This document shows positions 1 through 7,853 of a stretch of DNA of 64,000 bases, one piece after another. The stretch comes from Microlunatus sagamiharensis. Lineage in GTDB: Bacteria > Actinomycetota > Actinomycetes > Propionibacteriales > Propionibacteriaceae. Position 1 is the first letter of the stretch. The number at the start of each line of letters is the position of its first letter. The notes beneath the pieces are model-generated. The model did not search any database. It saw only the letters and a list, made by a program, of their open reading frames with translations, and was not told the origin of the DNA. Location: contig NZ_LT629799.1 in assembly GCF_900105785.1 (NCBI RefSeq), positions 868,001 through 932,000 of the forward strand, written 5' to 3'. The position numbers and the translations under genes were made by a program.

Positions 1-392
1 GCGGCGATTGGTCCTCCGGCGACGGCCGGACCGCCCAGGACGCCGGGTGCTCGGCCGCCATCGGCTTCTACGGGGACTTCGACCCCAACCGGAACATCTC
101 GATCGAGCGCAACTACCTGGTCAGCTCCTTCAGCAAGGGCAACAAGATCAGCACGGACCGCAACCGGCAGTCGGGCTACTGCCTCAACCCGGGCTACTAC
201 CCGGGCAAGCCCTTCCCACGCGCGACCGACGTCAAGGTCGTCGACAACGTCTTCGGGCGGGGCGACTCGGGGAGGTGCGGGGTGTTCGGCCCGACCAACA
301 GCCTGAACAAGAAGGGTGACACCACGACCGGGAACACCTGGTCCGGCAACCGCTACGAGGACGGCACGCCGATCGCACGCCCGGAGGAGTGA
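1..392 (+). CDS. Secreted beta-helix-like protein, C-terminal part (5' end outside window)
   Basis: Reading from base 3 gives 129 residues ending in TGA at 390-392. The fragment aligns along its length with the C-terminal third of the protein at 23472-24734: shared blocks include GCSA-IGFYGD, SGYCLNPGYYPGKP and DNVFGRG-SGRCGVFGP, with roughly 55-60 percent identity by eye. The paralogue has a signal peptide and a right-handed beta-helix-like repeat pattern, so this copy is probably also exported. Conserved cysteines (GCSA, GYCL, GRCGVF) suggest disulfides. The function is unknown; polysaccharide binding or lyase activity is possible from the neighbouring polysaccharide genes but is inference. 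The gene is convergent with the deacetylase gene that ends at 399. Confidence 0.8.
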   Translation, partial: GDWSSGDGRTAQDAGCSAAIGFYGDFDPNRNISIERNYLVSSFSKGNKISTDRNRQSGYCLNPGYYPGKPFPRATDVKVVDNVFGRGDSGRCGVFGPTNSLNKKGDTTTGNTWSGNRYEDGTPIARPEE

Positions 393-398
393 GACCTC

Positions 399-1052
399 TC
401 ACCGGACCCGCTTCGCGAACCCCTTCAGCTCCAGGAGCGCTCGGCGGCGCGGAGCCGGTCCCGTCAGGATCTGGGCGCGGACGGAGGCGAGGTCGTCCGA
501 CGCGGTCACGCTGTACCGCGGGACCAGCCAGCTCCCCGGCAGCGCCGGTCGTCGGTCGCTGCTGTGGACCCGGGCGTACCCCAGCCGGCGCAGGCCCGCC
601 AGGGTGCGCCGGTCGTACCGTCCCAGCGGTAGCGCGGCTTCCACAACCGGGTGGCGGGCGGCCTCCTCGATCACCGTCCGCGCGGTGACCCACTCGCGCT
701 CCTGCCGCTCTGGACCCAGCCCGCGCCAGGGCACGTGGTCCATCCCGTGGCTGCCGACGGCCATGCCCTCCCGGCGCAGCAGGCGGAGGTCCTCGCGCCC
801 GAGGCTGCCGGGCTCGTCGAGCCGGCCGGCGAGCGCGAAGAAGGTCGCGCGCAGACCGCGTCGACGGAGGGCCGGCAGGGCGATCTCGACGTCCGAGGCG
901 TTGCCGTCGTCGAAGCTGATCGACACGTCGCGACGGTCACGGACCTCGTCGAGGACCTCGGCGAACAGGCCCTCCTCGATCCAGTAGCCCGCCTCGTCCG
1001 TCTCGAGCGGCCGGGCGGGAGCACCGACGCCGTGGAAGCAGAGGTTGATCAT
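399..1052 (-). CDS. Polysaccharide deacetylase family protein (NodB-like)
   Basis: A 217-residue protein starting MINLCFHGVG. It carries the NodB-fold metal motifs: SFDDGN near residue 45 (catalytic Asp and metal Asp) and GSHGMDH near residue 95 (metal-binding His pair of the SHxxxH type). There is no signal peptide, so it may be cytoplasmic or act at the inner membrane face. The family removes N- or O-acetyl groups from sugars. Its ATG overlaps the stop of the upstream glycosyltransferase gene by 4 bp (ATGA, 1049-1052), implying translational coupling in a two-gene operon. A role in trimming an acetylated amino sugar of the polysaccharide made here is inference. Confidence 0.8.
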   Translation of the reverse strand: MINLCFHGVGAPARPLETDEAGYWIEEGLFAEVLDEVRDRRDVSISFDDGNASDVEIALPALRRRGLRATFFALAGRLDEPGSLGREDLRLLRREGMAVGSHGMDHVPWRGLGPERQEREWVTARTVIEEAARHPVVEAALPLGRYDRRTLAGLRRLGYARVHSSDRRPALPGSWLVPRYSVTASDDLASVRAQILTGPAPRRRALLELKGFAKRVR

Positions 1053-1933
1053 GCGGTCGTCCCGCGTGCGCCGACGGCGGTGCGCGAGCTCTCGTCGCGG
1101 CCCCAGGCCTTCGAGGCCGACGCCCGGCGGGCCCGCTCGGCTGCGACGACGGTGAGGACGGCGTACACGAGGCCGGCCGGCAGCAGGCGCGGGTCGCGGA
1201 GGACGACCGAGCGCAACCAGGAGGCGCGAGCGGCGGGTCGCGTGCCCAGGGCGCGCGACCGGAGGTCGGCGTTCGCCCGGCGCACACGGACCAGCCGGTT
1301 GAGCAGGTCGCGCGTGCGGTAGGGGGTCTGCACCACGACCTCGACCGAGCCGATCACGGCGCGTCGGTCCCGCGCGACCACCGAGTCGAGGAACAGGTCG
1401 TCGGCCATCAGCCCGGGGAAGTCCTCGAACAGCGCGCGCCCCGACCTCGAGAGCATGATCGCCCCGCGCCCGAAGAGCGCGTCCTCGTAGACCGGCAGAC
1501 GGGCGTTGATCGCCGCCCAGCACCTCACGACCCAGGGCCGGCCCTCGGTCGCCATGCGGCGGGCGGGGACAGCGGCCTGCAGGTCGTCGTCCGCGGCGAG
1601 GGCGTCGGCCAGCCGCCGGACGCCGTCCGACGGCAGCACGATGTCGGCGTCGAGGTAGAGCCGGGGGAAGCCGACCGCGACCGCGTCGCCGTGGTTGAGG
1701 GCGTTCGCCTTGCCCGCCTCGGCCAGCTCGACCACCCGGACCCCGGGGCGCCGGGCCAGCCCTGCGGTGTCGTCGTGGCAGCCGTTGGCGACGACGACGA
1801 CCGCGGCGGCCTCGTCCTGCGCGGCGAGCGCGTCCAGGCACCGGGTGATCACGGCGCTCTCGTCGTGGGCCGCCACCACCACGCTCGGCGTCCGGCCTAC
1901 CGGACCACCGCTGCGTACGCCTGCAGGCACCAC
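1049..1933 (-). CDS. Family 2 glycosyltransferase
   Basis: A GT-A fold glycosyltransferase of about 294 residues. The N-terminus has VVVAAHDES (nucleotide-sugar binding loop), then a CHDD-containing segment and DADI, the DxD-type metal motif. A hydrophobic segment near the C-terminus (LLPAGLVYAVLTVVA) may anchor it to the membrane. The reading frame is open back to 2242, but homology begins near 1900. I chose GTG at 1931-1933 because a G-rich stretch (GGGACGGGGG) lies upstream; a GTG a few codons downstream is also possible. The stop overlaps the deacetylase start, and the gene is divergent from the gene at 2046. Confidence 0.78.
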   Translation of the reverse strand: MVPAGVRSGGPVGRTPSVVVAAHDESAVITRCLDALAAQDEAAAVVVVANGCHDDTAGLARRPGVRVVELAEAGKANALNHGDAVAVGFPRLYLDADIVLPSDGVRRLADALAADDDLQAAVPARRMATEGRPWVVRCWAAINARLPVYEDALFGRGAIMLSRSGRALFEDFPGLMADDLFLDSVVARDRRAVIGSVEVVVQTPYRTRDLLNRLVRVRRANADLRSRALGTRPAARASWLRSVVLRDPRLLPAGLVYAVLTVVAAERARRASASKAWGRDESSRTAVGARGTTA

Positions 1934-2032
1934 GTCGGACCCCCGTCCCGCGTCTGTGGGTCCAGCGTACGGACGGCGCCGACGCTCGGGGAGAGGTTCG
2001 GAGAACTCGGCCCGCCACCCCTGGCCACGCCG

Positions 2033-2038
2033 TAGCGT
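2033..2038 (+). promoter_or_regulatory. -10 box (TAGCGT) of a leaderless transcript
   Basis: TAGCGT fits the actinobacterial -10 consensus TANNNT and ends 7 nt before the GTG at 2046. That places the transcription start on or next to the start codon. No Shine-Dalgarno sequence precedes the GTG. The same arrangement recurs at argG, proS, ribF and others in this window. Confidence 0.55.
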
Positions 2039-2045
2039 GGCGCTC

Positions 2046-2915
2046 GTGGAGCGGGCGGGGACCTTGTCCGTCAGGCCGATCGAGCCTGCCGACGTCGAGC
2101 GCGTGGCCGCGTTCCTGGCGCGGACGATGCCCGCCGGACCACCGGCCCGGACGTGGGCGCGTGCGGCACGTGCGCCGTGGGGGACCGACCAGCCCAACCA
2201 CGGCTTCCTGCTCGAGCACGGCGGCGACGTGGTGGGGGCCAACCTCGCCTTCTACAGCGAGCGCGTGCTGTCGACCGGGGCTCAGCGCTTCTGCAACCTC
2301 GCCGCGCTGTCCGTCCTGCCCGAGCACCGCGCCAGCGCCGTCCGTCTGGCTCGTGCACTGCTGGCGCAGCCCGGCCACGCGTTCACCGACCTCTCGCCGA
2401 GCGGGCAGGTCGTGGACATCGACCGTCGGCTCGGCTTCCGCCCGCTCGACACCACCACGGCCTTCGGCGTCAACCGCCCGGGCGGCCGTGCGCCACGGGG
2501 CGTCCGGGTGGTGACCGGCGCCGACGCGATCGACGGCCTGCTCGAGGACCCGCGCGAGCGTCAGGTCCTCGCGGACCACCGCGACGCGCTCGCCGCCCGG
2601 CACCTGCTCGTGGTGCGGGGCGAGCGGCAGTGCTACGTGCTCTACCGGCGGGACACCAGGAAGCGGCTGCGGTGCTTCGCCACGCTGCTGCACGTCTCCG
2701 ACCCCGAGCTCTACACCGACTCCAGGTCGGCGGTCGACCGCGTGCTGCTGCGCGAGGGCGCGCTCGTGACGTTGGTCGAGCTCCGGGTCCTCGGGGGGCG
2801 GGTCCCGCCCGGCGCCCGCCTGTACGCGGGCCGTCCCAAGCTGGTGAAGGGCAAGGACCTCCCGCTGGACGAGGTCGACGACCTCTACAGCGAGCTCACC
2901 TGCGTGCCGTGGTGA
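2046..2915 (+). CDS. GNAT/FemAB-like acyltransferase-type protein
   Basis: A protein of 289 residues from GTG 2046; the start is set by the TAGCGT box 7 nt upstream. The N-terminal half reads like a GNAT fold (SVRPIEPADVERVAAFLAR, then NHGFLLEHGGDVVGANLAFYSERV and an AALSVLPEHRA segment resembling acetyl-CoA site motif A). The C-terminal half (VLYRRDTRKRLRCFATLLHVSD) resembles the second lobe seen in tandem GNAT or FemAB-like proteins. It probably acylates a sugar or amine of the surface polysaccharide. The substrate is unknown and the family assignment is moderate. It is convergent with the rhamnosyltransferase-type gene ending at 2934. Confidence 0.6.
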   Translation: MERAGTLSVRPIEPADVERVAAFLARTMPAGPPARTWARAARAPWGTDQPNHGFLLEHGGDVVGANLAFYSERVLSTGAQRFCNLAALSVLPEHRASAVRLARALLAQPGHAFTDLSPSGQVVDIDRRLGFRPLDTTTAFGVNRPGGRAPRGVRVVTGADAIDGLLEDPRERQVLADHRDALAARHLLVVRGERQCYVLYRRDTRKRLRCFATLLHVSDPELYTDSRSAVDRVLLREGALVTLVELRVLGGRVPPGARLYAGRPKLVKGKDLPLDEVDDLYSELTCVPW

Positions 2916-2933
2916 GCCGGGGCGGCCGTCGCG

Positions 2934-3803
2934 TCACGCACCCGTCCGGATGACCCGGAGCCGGTGCTTCATGGACTCGTAGCCCTCCCGGCCCAGCACG
3001 CGCAGGCCGGTCTCGCGCAGCGCGGTCCGAGCGCCGTCGCGCAGCAGCCGCCATGGCTGGCGGAGCACGGCGTCCGTCACCCTGAGCCCGGTGCTGGGCA
3101 CCGGCGCCTCGTCGAGGAGCGAGCCGAACTGCGCGCGGTAGGCGTCGGGCGCGACCAGCCGGCCGCGGACGCGGTTGCTCACGTTGCTCCCGTGCACGAC
3201 CTGGAGCCACGCCGGCGACCCGTGCAGGCGGACGACCGGCATGACCTGCGCGAACTCGTTGTGACGCTCGGACCACGAGGTCCGGGCCCCCGACCATGGT
3301 TCGAGCACGGAGCAGAAGGCGTTGTCGGGGTCGGTCCGCAGGTACAGCCCACCCGGGCCCAGGACGAGGCCCCGGGTGAGGTAGACCGCGCGTGCCGCGG
3401 GCAGCGGCGCCACGGTCCGGAGCCGCGCGAGGAAGTCCGTCGCCAGGCCGTCGTCGTTGTCCAGGTTCGTGGTGAGCAGGTGGCTGCCCGGCCGGGGGAC
3501 CGCCGCGGCGAGGTCCTCCGCCAGCTCGGCGGGCCCGACCTCGGTGCGCAGCACCGCTCGGAGCAGGCCGCGGTCGACGTAGGGCCGCAGACGGTCGAAG
3601 AGCCAGCCCGGGCTCTCGGGGTCGACGTAGACGATCCAGGTGAAGGGTGTGGTCTGCCGCGCCACGGACGAGGCGCAGTACCGCTCGAACAGGTCGGCGC
3701 GCTCGGTCAACCAGCCCTCCCGGGCGCGGATGAGCCCCTCGACGCCGGGCGTCGGCAGGTTGAAGCGGGTCAGCAGGACGTGGTCGACCCCCGTCGGGCT
3801 CAC
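2934..3803 (-). CDS. Putative rhamnosyltransferase-type glycosyltransferase
   Basis: A protein of 289 residues starting with GTG at 3801-3803. The opening DHVLLTRFNLP, then TTPFTWIVYVDPESP, LLTTNLDNDDGL and RHNEFAQVMPV, match the architecture of the rhamnosyltransferase family known as Rhamno_transf (PF11316). In these proteins the LDNDD stretch serves as the DxD-like metal site. No signal peptide or membrane segment is visible, so it is probably a cytoplasmic glycosyltransferase. Its GTG overlaps the stop of the Wzz-like gene by 4 bp, so the two are co-translated. The sugar donor is not established from sequence. Confidence 0.75.
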   Translation of the reverse strand: MSPTGVDHVLLTRFNLPTPGVEGLIRAREGWLTERADLFERYCASSVARQTTPFTWIVYVDPESPGWLFDRLRPYVDRGLLRAVLRTEVGPAELAEDLAAAVPRPGSHLLTTNLDNDDGLATDFLARLRTVAPLPAARAVYLTRGLVLGPGGLYLRTDPDNAFCSVLEPWSGARTSWSERHNEFAQVMPVVRLHGSPAWLQVVHGSNVSNRVRGRLVAPDAYRAQFGSLLDEAPVPSTGLRVTDAVLRQPWRLLRDGARTALRETGLRVLGREGYESMKHRLRVIRTGA

Positions 3804-4495
3804 TTCTCCTCCCCGTCCGGGGTCGGTCCGGTGGTCGTCGCGCGGGGTGCGGCGGAGGCGGACCGCCGGCGCCTCAGCAGGAGGCGGTCGATCCACCAGA
3901 TGCCCGTCAGCGACAGGCTGATGCCGAGCGCGCCCGTCGCCGCCGCGGCACGCATCGTGCTGCCGTTGTGGTAGGTGATGCCCGCGTCCGACGACGGCAG
4001 CGTCGTGATGCGCCAGCTCTGCTTGACGTCGGCCTGGTCCTGGTAGTCCTGGACGAGCTGCTCCAGCCGGGCGAGCGTCTCCGCCGAGCGGGCGGCCACG
4101 ACCTGCGGCGAGGGGTCGACCACCTGGACGTCGATCACGGGGACGGGGTAGAGCGGCTTCCACTGGCTCCCGTCGTTGACCATCCGGACCCTCACCGCCG
4201 AGCGCTCGCCCTCCCCGTAGAGGCGCGTGTCGGAGGAGACGGTGCGGAGCCCGGGATGGGCTCCGTTGTACTGGCGCACGAACACCCCGGCGATCTGAGG
4301 CATCTCGTAGGGCGCGTTCACGAGCGAGTTGTCGTAGTACTTCTGCGTGGGGGCCAGGACCACGACGCTGTACCCGGCCCAGTAGACCCCCGCACGGTGG
4401 GTCGCGGCGTACGTGCCGGCCACGGTCAGCACCGCTCCGAGCAGCAGCAGGTACCAACGGCGCACCAGCAGCGCGACCAATCCCCGTGACGTCAC
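3800..4495 (-). CDS. Wzz-like chain-length determinant without kinase domain
   Basis: A protein of about 231 residues with an N-terminal membrane helix (LLLLGAVLTVAGTYAA), a periplasm-facing alpha/beta middle and a C-terminal helix (LGISLSLTGIWWIDRLLL) followed by a short basic tail. This is the two-helix topology of Wzz/polysaccharide co-polymerase proteins. There is no Walker A tyrosine-kinase domain. I chose GTG at 4493-4495 because AGGGGG sits 6 nt upstream; an ATG at 4514-4516 is the alternative. It pairs divergently with a second Wzz-like gene at 4702. Control of polymer length is the family role and is inferred here. Confidence 0.7.
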   Translation of the reverse strand: MTSRGLVALLVRRWYLLLLGAVLTVAGTYAATHRAGVYWAGYSVVVLAPTQKYYDNSLVNAPYEMPQIAGVFVRQYNGAHPGLRTVSSDTRLYGEGERSAVRVRMVNDGSQWKPLYPVPVIDVQVVDPSPQVVAARSAETLARLEQLVQDYQDQADVKQSWRITTLPSSDAGITYHNGSTMRAAAATGALGISLSLTGIWWIDRLLLRRRRSASAAPRATTTGPTPDGEEK

Positions 4496-4587
4496 GTGCA
4501 ACCCCCTGCGCGTCATCCTGGCACCCCGTGAAGGCCGTCGTGCGGTGTTCTGGCGGGCTCCTCCCGGGTGCACGAGAACCACCTCCG

Positions 4588-4623
4588 GACCCCCTCGGAA
4601 GGTGAATTTCTGACCCCTTCGGA
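4588..4623. repeat. Two 12-bp direct repeats in the divergent Wzz-Wzz intergenic region
   Basis: GACCCCCTCGGA (4588-4599) and GACCCCTTCGGA (4612-4623) differ at one base and are 24 bp apart start to start, on the same face of the helix. The sequence between them is the most AT-rich part of this gap (GGTGAATTTCT). The position between two divergent operons makes a shared regulator site plausible; no known consensus is matched. Confidence 0.35.
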
Positions 4624-4701
4624 GTGCCAGCGGGGCTCTCGACCTTGTGCGACGATCGATCCGCACCGTGGACAGCGGGGGTTCGGCAAGGGGGAGCACG
4701 G

Positions 4702-5532
4702 GTGCAGATTCACGTTCTGTGGGGCGCTCTGCGCCGCCGCTGGTACGCGCTGGTCGTCACCGTCCTGCTCGCCGCCGCGGGCACCTACCTGGTGGTCCAC
4801 GCCGTGGGCCCGACCTACCGTGCGACGGGCGCCGTCCTCCTGCTGCCACCGGAGACGACCCTCGAGCAGGCCGACCCGAAGCAGTCGAACACCAACCCCT
4901 TCCTCGCGCTCGGCAGCCTCAGCCAGGTCCGGGACGTGACCGTCCGGTCGGTCACCTCGCAGGCGACCATGGCCGCGATGTGCCTGCCGCAGCCCGACCC
5001 GGCGTACGCCGCCATGCGGGCCAAGCTGTGCAACGACGACCCGGCGGTGAAGTTCCAGGTCGGGCCCGACGACACCAACAGCGCGCCGATCGTCCTGATC
5101 ACGGTCGACGCGGACACGGTCTCGGACGCCCAGGTCGCTCTCCGGGCGATGATGGACCAGGTCCCCGCCGCGCTGACCCAGCTGCAGGGGCCCATGGTGC
5201 TCAAGCCCGAGGCGATCATCACCTCGACGCCGCTCGTGACCGACGCCCGTCCCGAGGTCGTCCGCAAGAACCAGATCCGGACCGGCATCGTGGCCGGCGC
5301 AGGGATCCTCGGCCTCGGCCTGCTGCTGCTGGCGCTCCTCGACCACCTCCTGCTCACGCGCCAGGGCCGGCGGCCCGGCGAGCCGTCGGCGGGCGGGACG
5401 GCCGAGGACGGCTGGTGGGCGAGCGGGGACGACGCGGCGTCGATCGACCGCGAGGCCGAGGCGCTGGGTCAGGAGGTCTCCACCGGCTGGGACACCGACC
5501 AGAGGCAGGTCGAAGCCGTTGGCCGGGGCTGA
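4702..5532 (+). CDS. Wzz-like polysaccharide co-polymerase without kinase domain
   Basis: A protein of 276 residues. GTG 4702 is supported by AAGGGGGAG about 7 nt upstream. The N-terminus has a membrane helix (ALVVTVLLAAAGTYLVVHAV) after a short basic start (LRRRW). A periplasmic domain follows, then a second helix (GILGLGLLLLALLDHLLL), then a hydrophilic cytoplasmic tail of about 50 residues rich in Gly, Ala and acidic residues. There is no BY-kinase Walker motif. It starts an operon with the polymerase-like gene, whose TTG start lies inside this gene's last codons. It is divergent from the other Wzz-like gene. Confidence 0.75.
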   Translation: MQIHVLWGALRRRWYALVVTVLLAAAGTYLVVHAVGPTYRATGAVLLLPPETTLEQADPKQSNTNPFLALGSLSQVRDVTVRSVTSQATMAAMCLPQPDPAYAAMRAKLCNDDPAVKFQVGPDDTNSAPIVLITVDADTVSDAQVALRAMMDQVPAALTQLQGPMVLKPEAIITSTPLVTDARPEVVRKNQIRTGIVAGAGILGLGLLLLALLDHLLLTRQGRRPGEPSAGGTAEDGWWASGDDAASIDREAEALGQEVSTGWDTDQRQVEAVGRG

Positions 5533-6880
5533 CGGGACGTCCGGCTCGGCGACGACCCACCTGCCTGTCCGCGGCGCAGGTCTCGACGCCGCGTCGGTCC
5601 TGACCGTGTTCGTGGTGCTGCTGCTCGCCGTCCCGTCGCCGATGGTCGTCGCACCGCTCGGGACCGCCGGGGCGCCGTCGACGATCGCCGCCCTCGGCGG
5701 GTTCGCGCTGTGGGCCTGGTTCCACGTGCAGCGCACCGCACCCGGAGCCGTCGACCGGCAGCCGGTCCGGCTCGCCGCCCTCGGGTGGCTGCTCGCCATC
5801 CTCGCCGTGTACGCGTACGCCATGGGCTCGCCGCTCCCGGGCGACGAGATCAGCCCGGCCGACAGCGGGTTGTTGAAGGCCGTCGGCCTGGTCGGGCTCG
5901 TCGTGCTCGCCAACGACGGAACCCCGACCTTCGAGCGGCACCGGGCGCTGGTGCGGCGGCTGCTGATCGGGGTCGGGCTGGTCGCCGTGCTCGGGGTCGT
6001 GCAGTACTCGACGAAACAGCTCTTCGTCGACCGGCTGAGCATCCCGGGCCTGACCAACGGGACGGCCGACTGGGTGCTCTCCACCCGCAGCGGCCTGATC
6101 CGGCCGAGCGGCACCGCGACCCACCCCATCGAGTTCGGCGTGGTGCTGACCATGGTGCTGCCGCTGGCCATCACCTTCGCCCTCCGGTCGCCCACGCGCC
6201 GGTGGCTGTACCGGCTGCTGCTGGCGCCGATCGCGCTGGCGGTCTTCCTGTCGATCTCGCGGTCGGCCGTGCTCTGCGCGCTGGTCGCGCTCGTCGTTCT
6301 CGCTGTCCGCTGGTCGGCGCGGGTCCGCCTCGGAGCGCTCGTGGTGACGCTCGGCGCGACCGCGGTCGTCTACCTGCTGGTGCCGGGCGTCCTCGGCACG
6401 ATCGGACGGCTCTTCACCGGCGCCGGCAACGACCCGAGCATCACGTCGCGGACCGACAGCTACCAGATCGTCGAGACGTTCTTCGAGCGGAGCCCGGTCC
6501 TCGGCCGGGGCTTCGGAACCTTCCTCACGCGCTACTGGATCCTGGACAACGGCTACCTCGGGCTCCTGATCGAGGGCGGGGTCGTCGGCCTGGGCGGTCT
6601 GCTCCTGCTGATCGCCACCACGCTGGTCGCCGCGAGCACCGCCCGGCGGGCGGCAGCCGCGTCGTTCGACCAGGAGGTCGCGCACGCGCTGCTGGCCGCC
6701 GTCGCGGCGGGCGCCTGCAGCCTGGCCTTCTTCGACACCTTCGCCTTCCCCCAGTCGGCGGGGTGCTTCTTCCTGCTCATCGGGCTGGTCGGTGCCTCGC
6801 GCCGGCTCGCGCTGCAGGACGCGACGACGACGCGTGTCGCCGCGGTCGAGCGGCGCCGGACCGAGGAGGTCGTCGCGTGA
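5519..6880 (+). CDS. O-antigen ligase/Wzy-like polysaccharide polymerase
   Basis: A membrane protein of 453 residues with about 10-12 hydrophobic helices. Between later helices lies a hydrophilic loop (SIPGLTNGTADW...RSGLIRPSGTATHPIEFG) and then SRTDSYQIVETFFERSPVLGRGFGTF with NGYLGLLIEGG. That arrangement is typical of the Wzy_C/WaaL O-antigen ligase family (PF04932). The start is TTG at 5519, overlapping the preceding gene by 14 bp, which indicates co-translation. The likely role is to polymerise or ligate lipid-linked oligosaccharide units on the outer face of the membrane. Polymerase versus ligase cannot be settled from sequence. Confidence 0.82.
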   Translation: MAGADGTSGSATTHLPVRGAGLDAASVLTVFVVLLLAVPSPMVVAPLGTAGAPSTIAALGGFALWAWFHVQRTAPGAVDRQPVRLAALGWLLAILAVYAYAMGSPLPGDEISPADSGLLKAVGLVGLVVLANDGTPTFERHRALVRRLLIGVGLVAVLGVVQYSTKQLFVDRLSIPGLTNGTADWVLSTRSGLIRPSGTATHPIEFGVVLTMVLPLAITFALRSPTRRWLYRLLLAPIALAVFLSISRSAVLCALVALVVLAVRWSARVRLGALVVTLGATAVVYLLVPGVLGTIGRLFTGAGNDPSITSRTDSYQIVETFFERSPVLGRGFGTFLTRYWILDNGYLGLLIEGGVVGLGGLLLLIATTLVAASTARRAAAASFDQEVAHALLAAVAAGACSLAFFDTFAFPQSAGCFFLLIGLVGASRRLALQDATTTRVAAVERRRTEEVVA

Positions 6881-7815
6881 CGTCCGAAGAGCCGCGGCAG
6901 CGCCGCGACCGGGTGGCGGTCGTCGTCGTCCTCTACAACAGCGCGCCGCTCCTGCCGGACCTGGTCGAGTCGCTCCCCGCCGGGCTGACCGGCGTGGACT
7001 TCGAGCTGGTCGGGGTCGACAACGCCTCGCCCGACAGCAGCGTGGAGACGTTGCTGGAGCTGGCTCCCTGGGCGACCGTCGTCCGCACCGGCCGCAACGG
7101 CGGGTACGCGGCGGGCATCAACGCCGGGGTCGCCGCGGCCCGCCCGCACGACGCCGTCCTCGTGCTCAACTCCGACGTGCGGCTCCGTCCGGGGTGCGTC
7201 GCCGCCCTGCTCGAGGGGCTGCAGCGCACCGGGGCGGGCATCGCCGTGCCGCGGCTCCTGGACGCCGATGGGGCGCTGATCGACTCGCTCCGGCGCGAGC
7301 CCACCGTCCTGCGCGCCATCGGGGACGCCGTGCTCGGGGCGCAGCGGGCCGGACGATTCGCCACGCTCGGCGAGAACGTGACCGACCTCGACGCGTACGG
7401 GCGGGCTCAGCGCAGCGACTGGGCCGAGGGCTCGACCCAGCTGATCAGCCGGGAGTGCTGGGAGACGTGCGGCCCCTGGGACGAGTCGTTCTTCCTCTAC
7501 TGCGAGGAGACCGAGTTCGACCTGCGCGCGCGCGACCTCGGCTTCTCCACCTGGCTCGTGCCGGAGGCGCAGGCGGTCCACCTCGAGGGCGGCTCCGGCC
7601 TCTCCGACCGTCTGTGGGTCCTCCAGGTGACCAATCGCGTCCGGCTCTTCCGGCGGCGTCACGGCCGGGTCGCGGTCGACCTCTACTGGGCCGCCACCCT
7701 GCTCCGCGAGGCGACGAGGGCGATGCTCGGGCGCTCCAACAGCAGGGCCGCGACGAGGGCCCTGCTCCGCCGCGGCGACGTGGCACGCAGCGCTCCGACC
7801 CCGGCAGCCGTGTGA
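6877..7815 (+). CDS. Family 2 glycosyltransferase, WbbL/rhamnosyltransferase-like
   Basis: A protein of 312 residues. Motifs in order are VVVLYNSAPLL, VDNASPD, NGGYAAGINAGV, LNSDV (DxD-type metal site) and EGSTQLISRECWE followed by DESFFLYCEETEFDLRARD, the acceptor-side block typical of WbbL-like GT2 enzymes. The GTG start overlaps the stop of the polymerase gene (GTGA, 6877-6880), so it is the third gene of the 4702-7815 operon. WbbL relatives add rhamnose to lipid-linked acceptors, but the donor here is not proven. Confidence 0.85.
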   Translation: MTSEEPRQRRDRVAVVVVLYNSAPLLPDLVESLPAGLTGVDFELVGVDNASPDSSVETLLELAPWATVVRTGRNGGYAAGINAGVAAARPHDAVLVLNSDVRLRPGCVAALLEGLQRTGAGIAVPRLLDADGALIDSLRREPTVLRAIGDAVLGAQRAGRFATLGENVTDLDAYGRAQRSDWAEGSTQLISRECWETCGPWDESFFLYCEETEFDLRARDLGFSTWLVPEAQAVHLEGGSGLSDRLWVLQVTNRVRLFRRRHGRVAVDLYWAATLLREATRAMLGRSNSRAATRALLRRGDVARSAPTPAAV

Positions 7816-7819
7816 CGTC

Positions 7820-7853
7820 GAGGCGACCCGCCCTCCCCAGAGCCGGTCGCCTC
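7820..7853. terminator. Bidirectional hairpin terminator
   Basis: GAGGCGACC (7820-7828) pairs with GGTCGCCTC (7845-7853) around a 16-nt loop. It lies between two convergent genes and overlaps the stop codon of the leftward one. Confidence 0.6.

Noticed and set aside
399-2693. A 764-codon minus-strand open frame
   Set aside because: Only its last 217 codons make sense (deacetylase). The rest is a shadow of the glycosyltransferase gene and of the plus-strand GNAT-like gene, open because of high GC.
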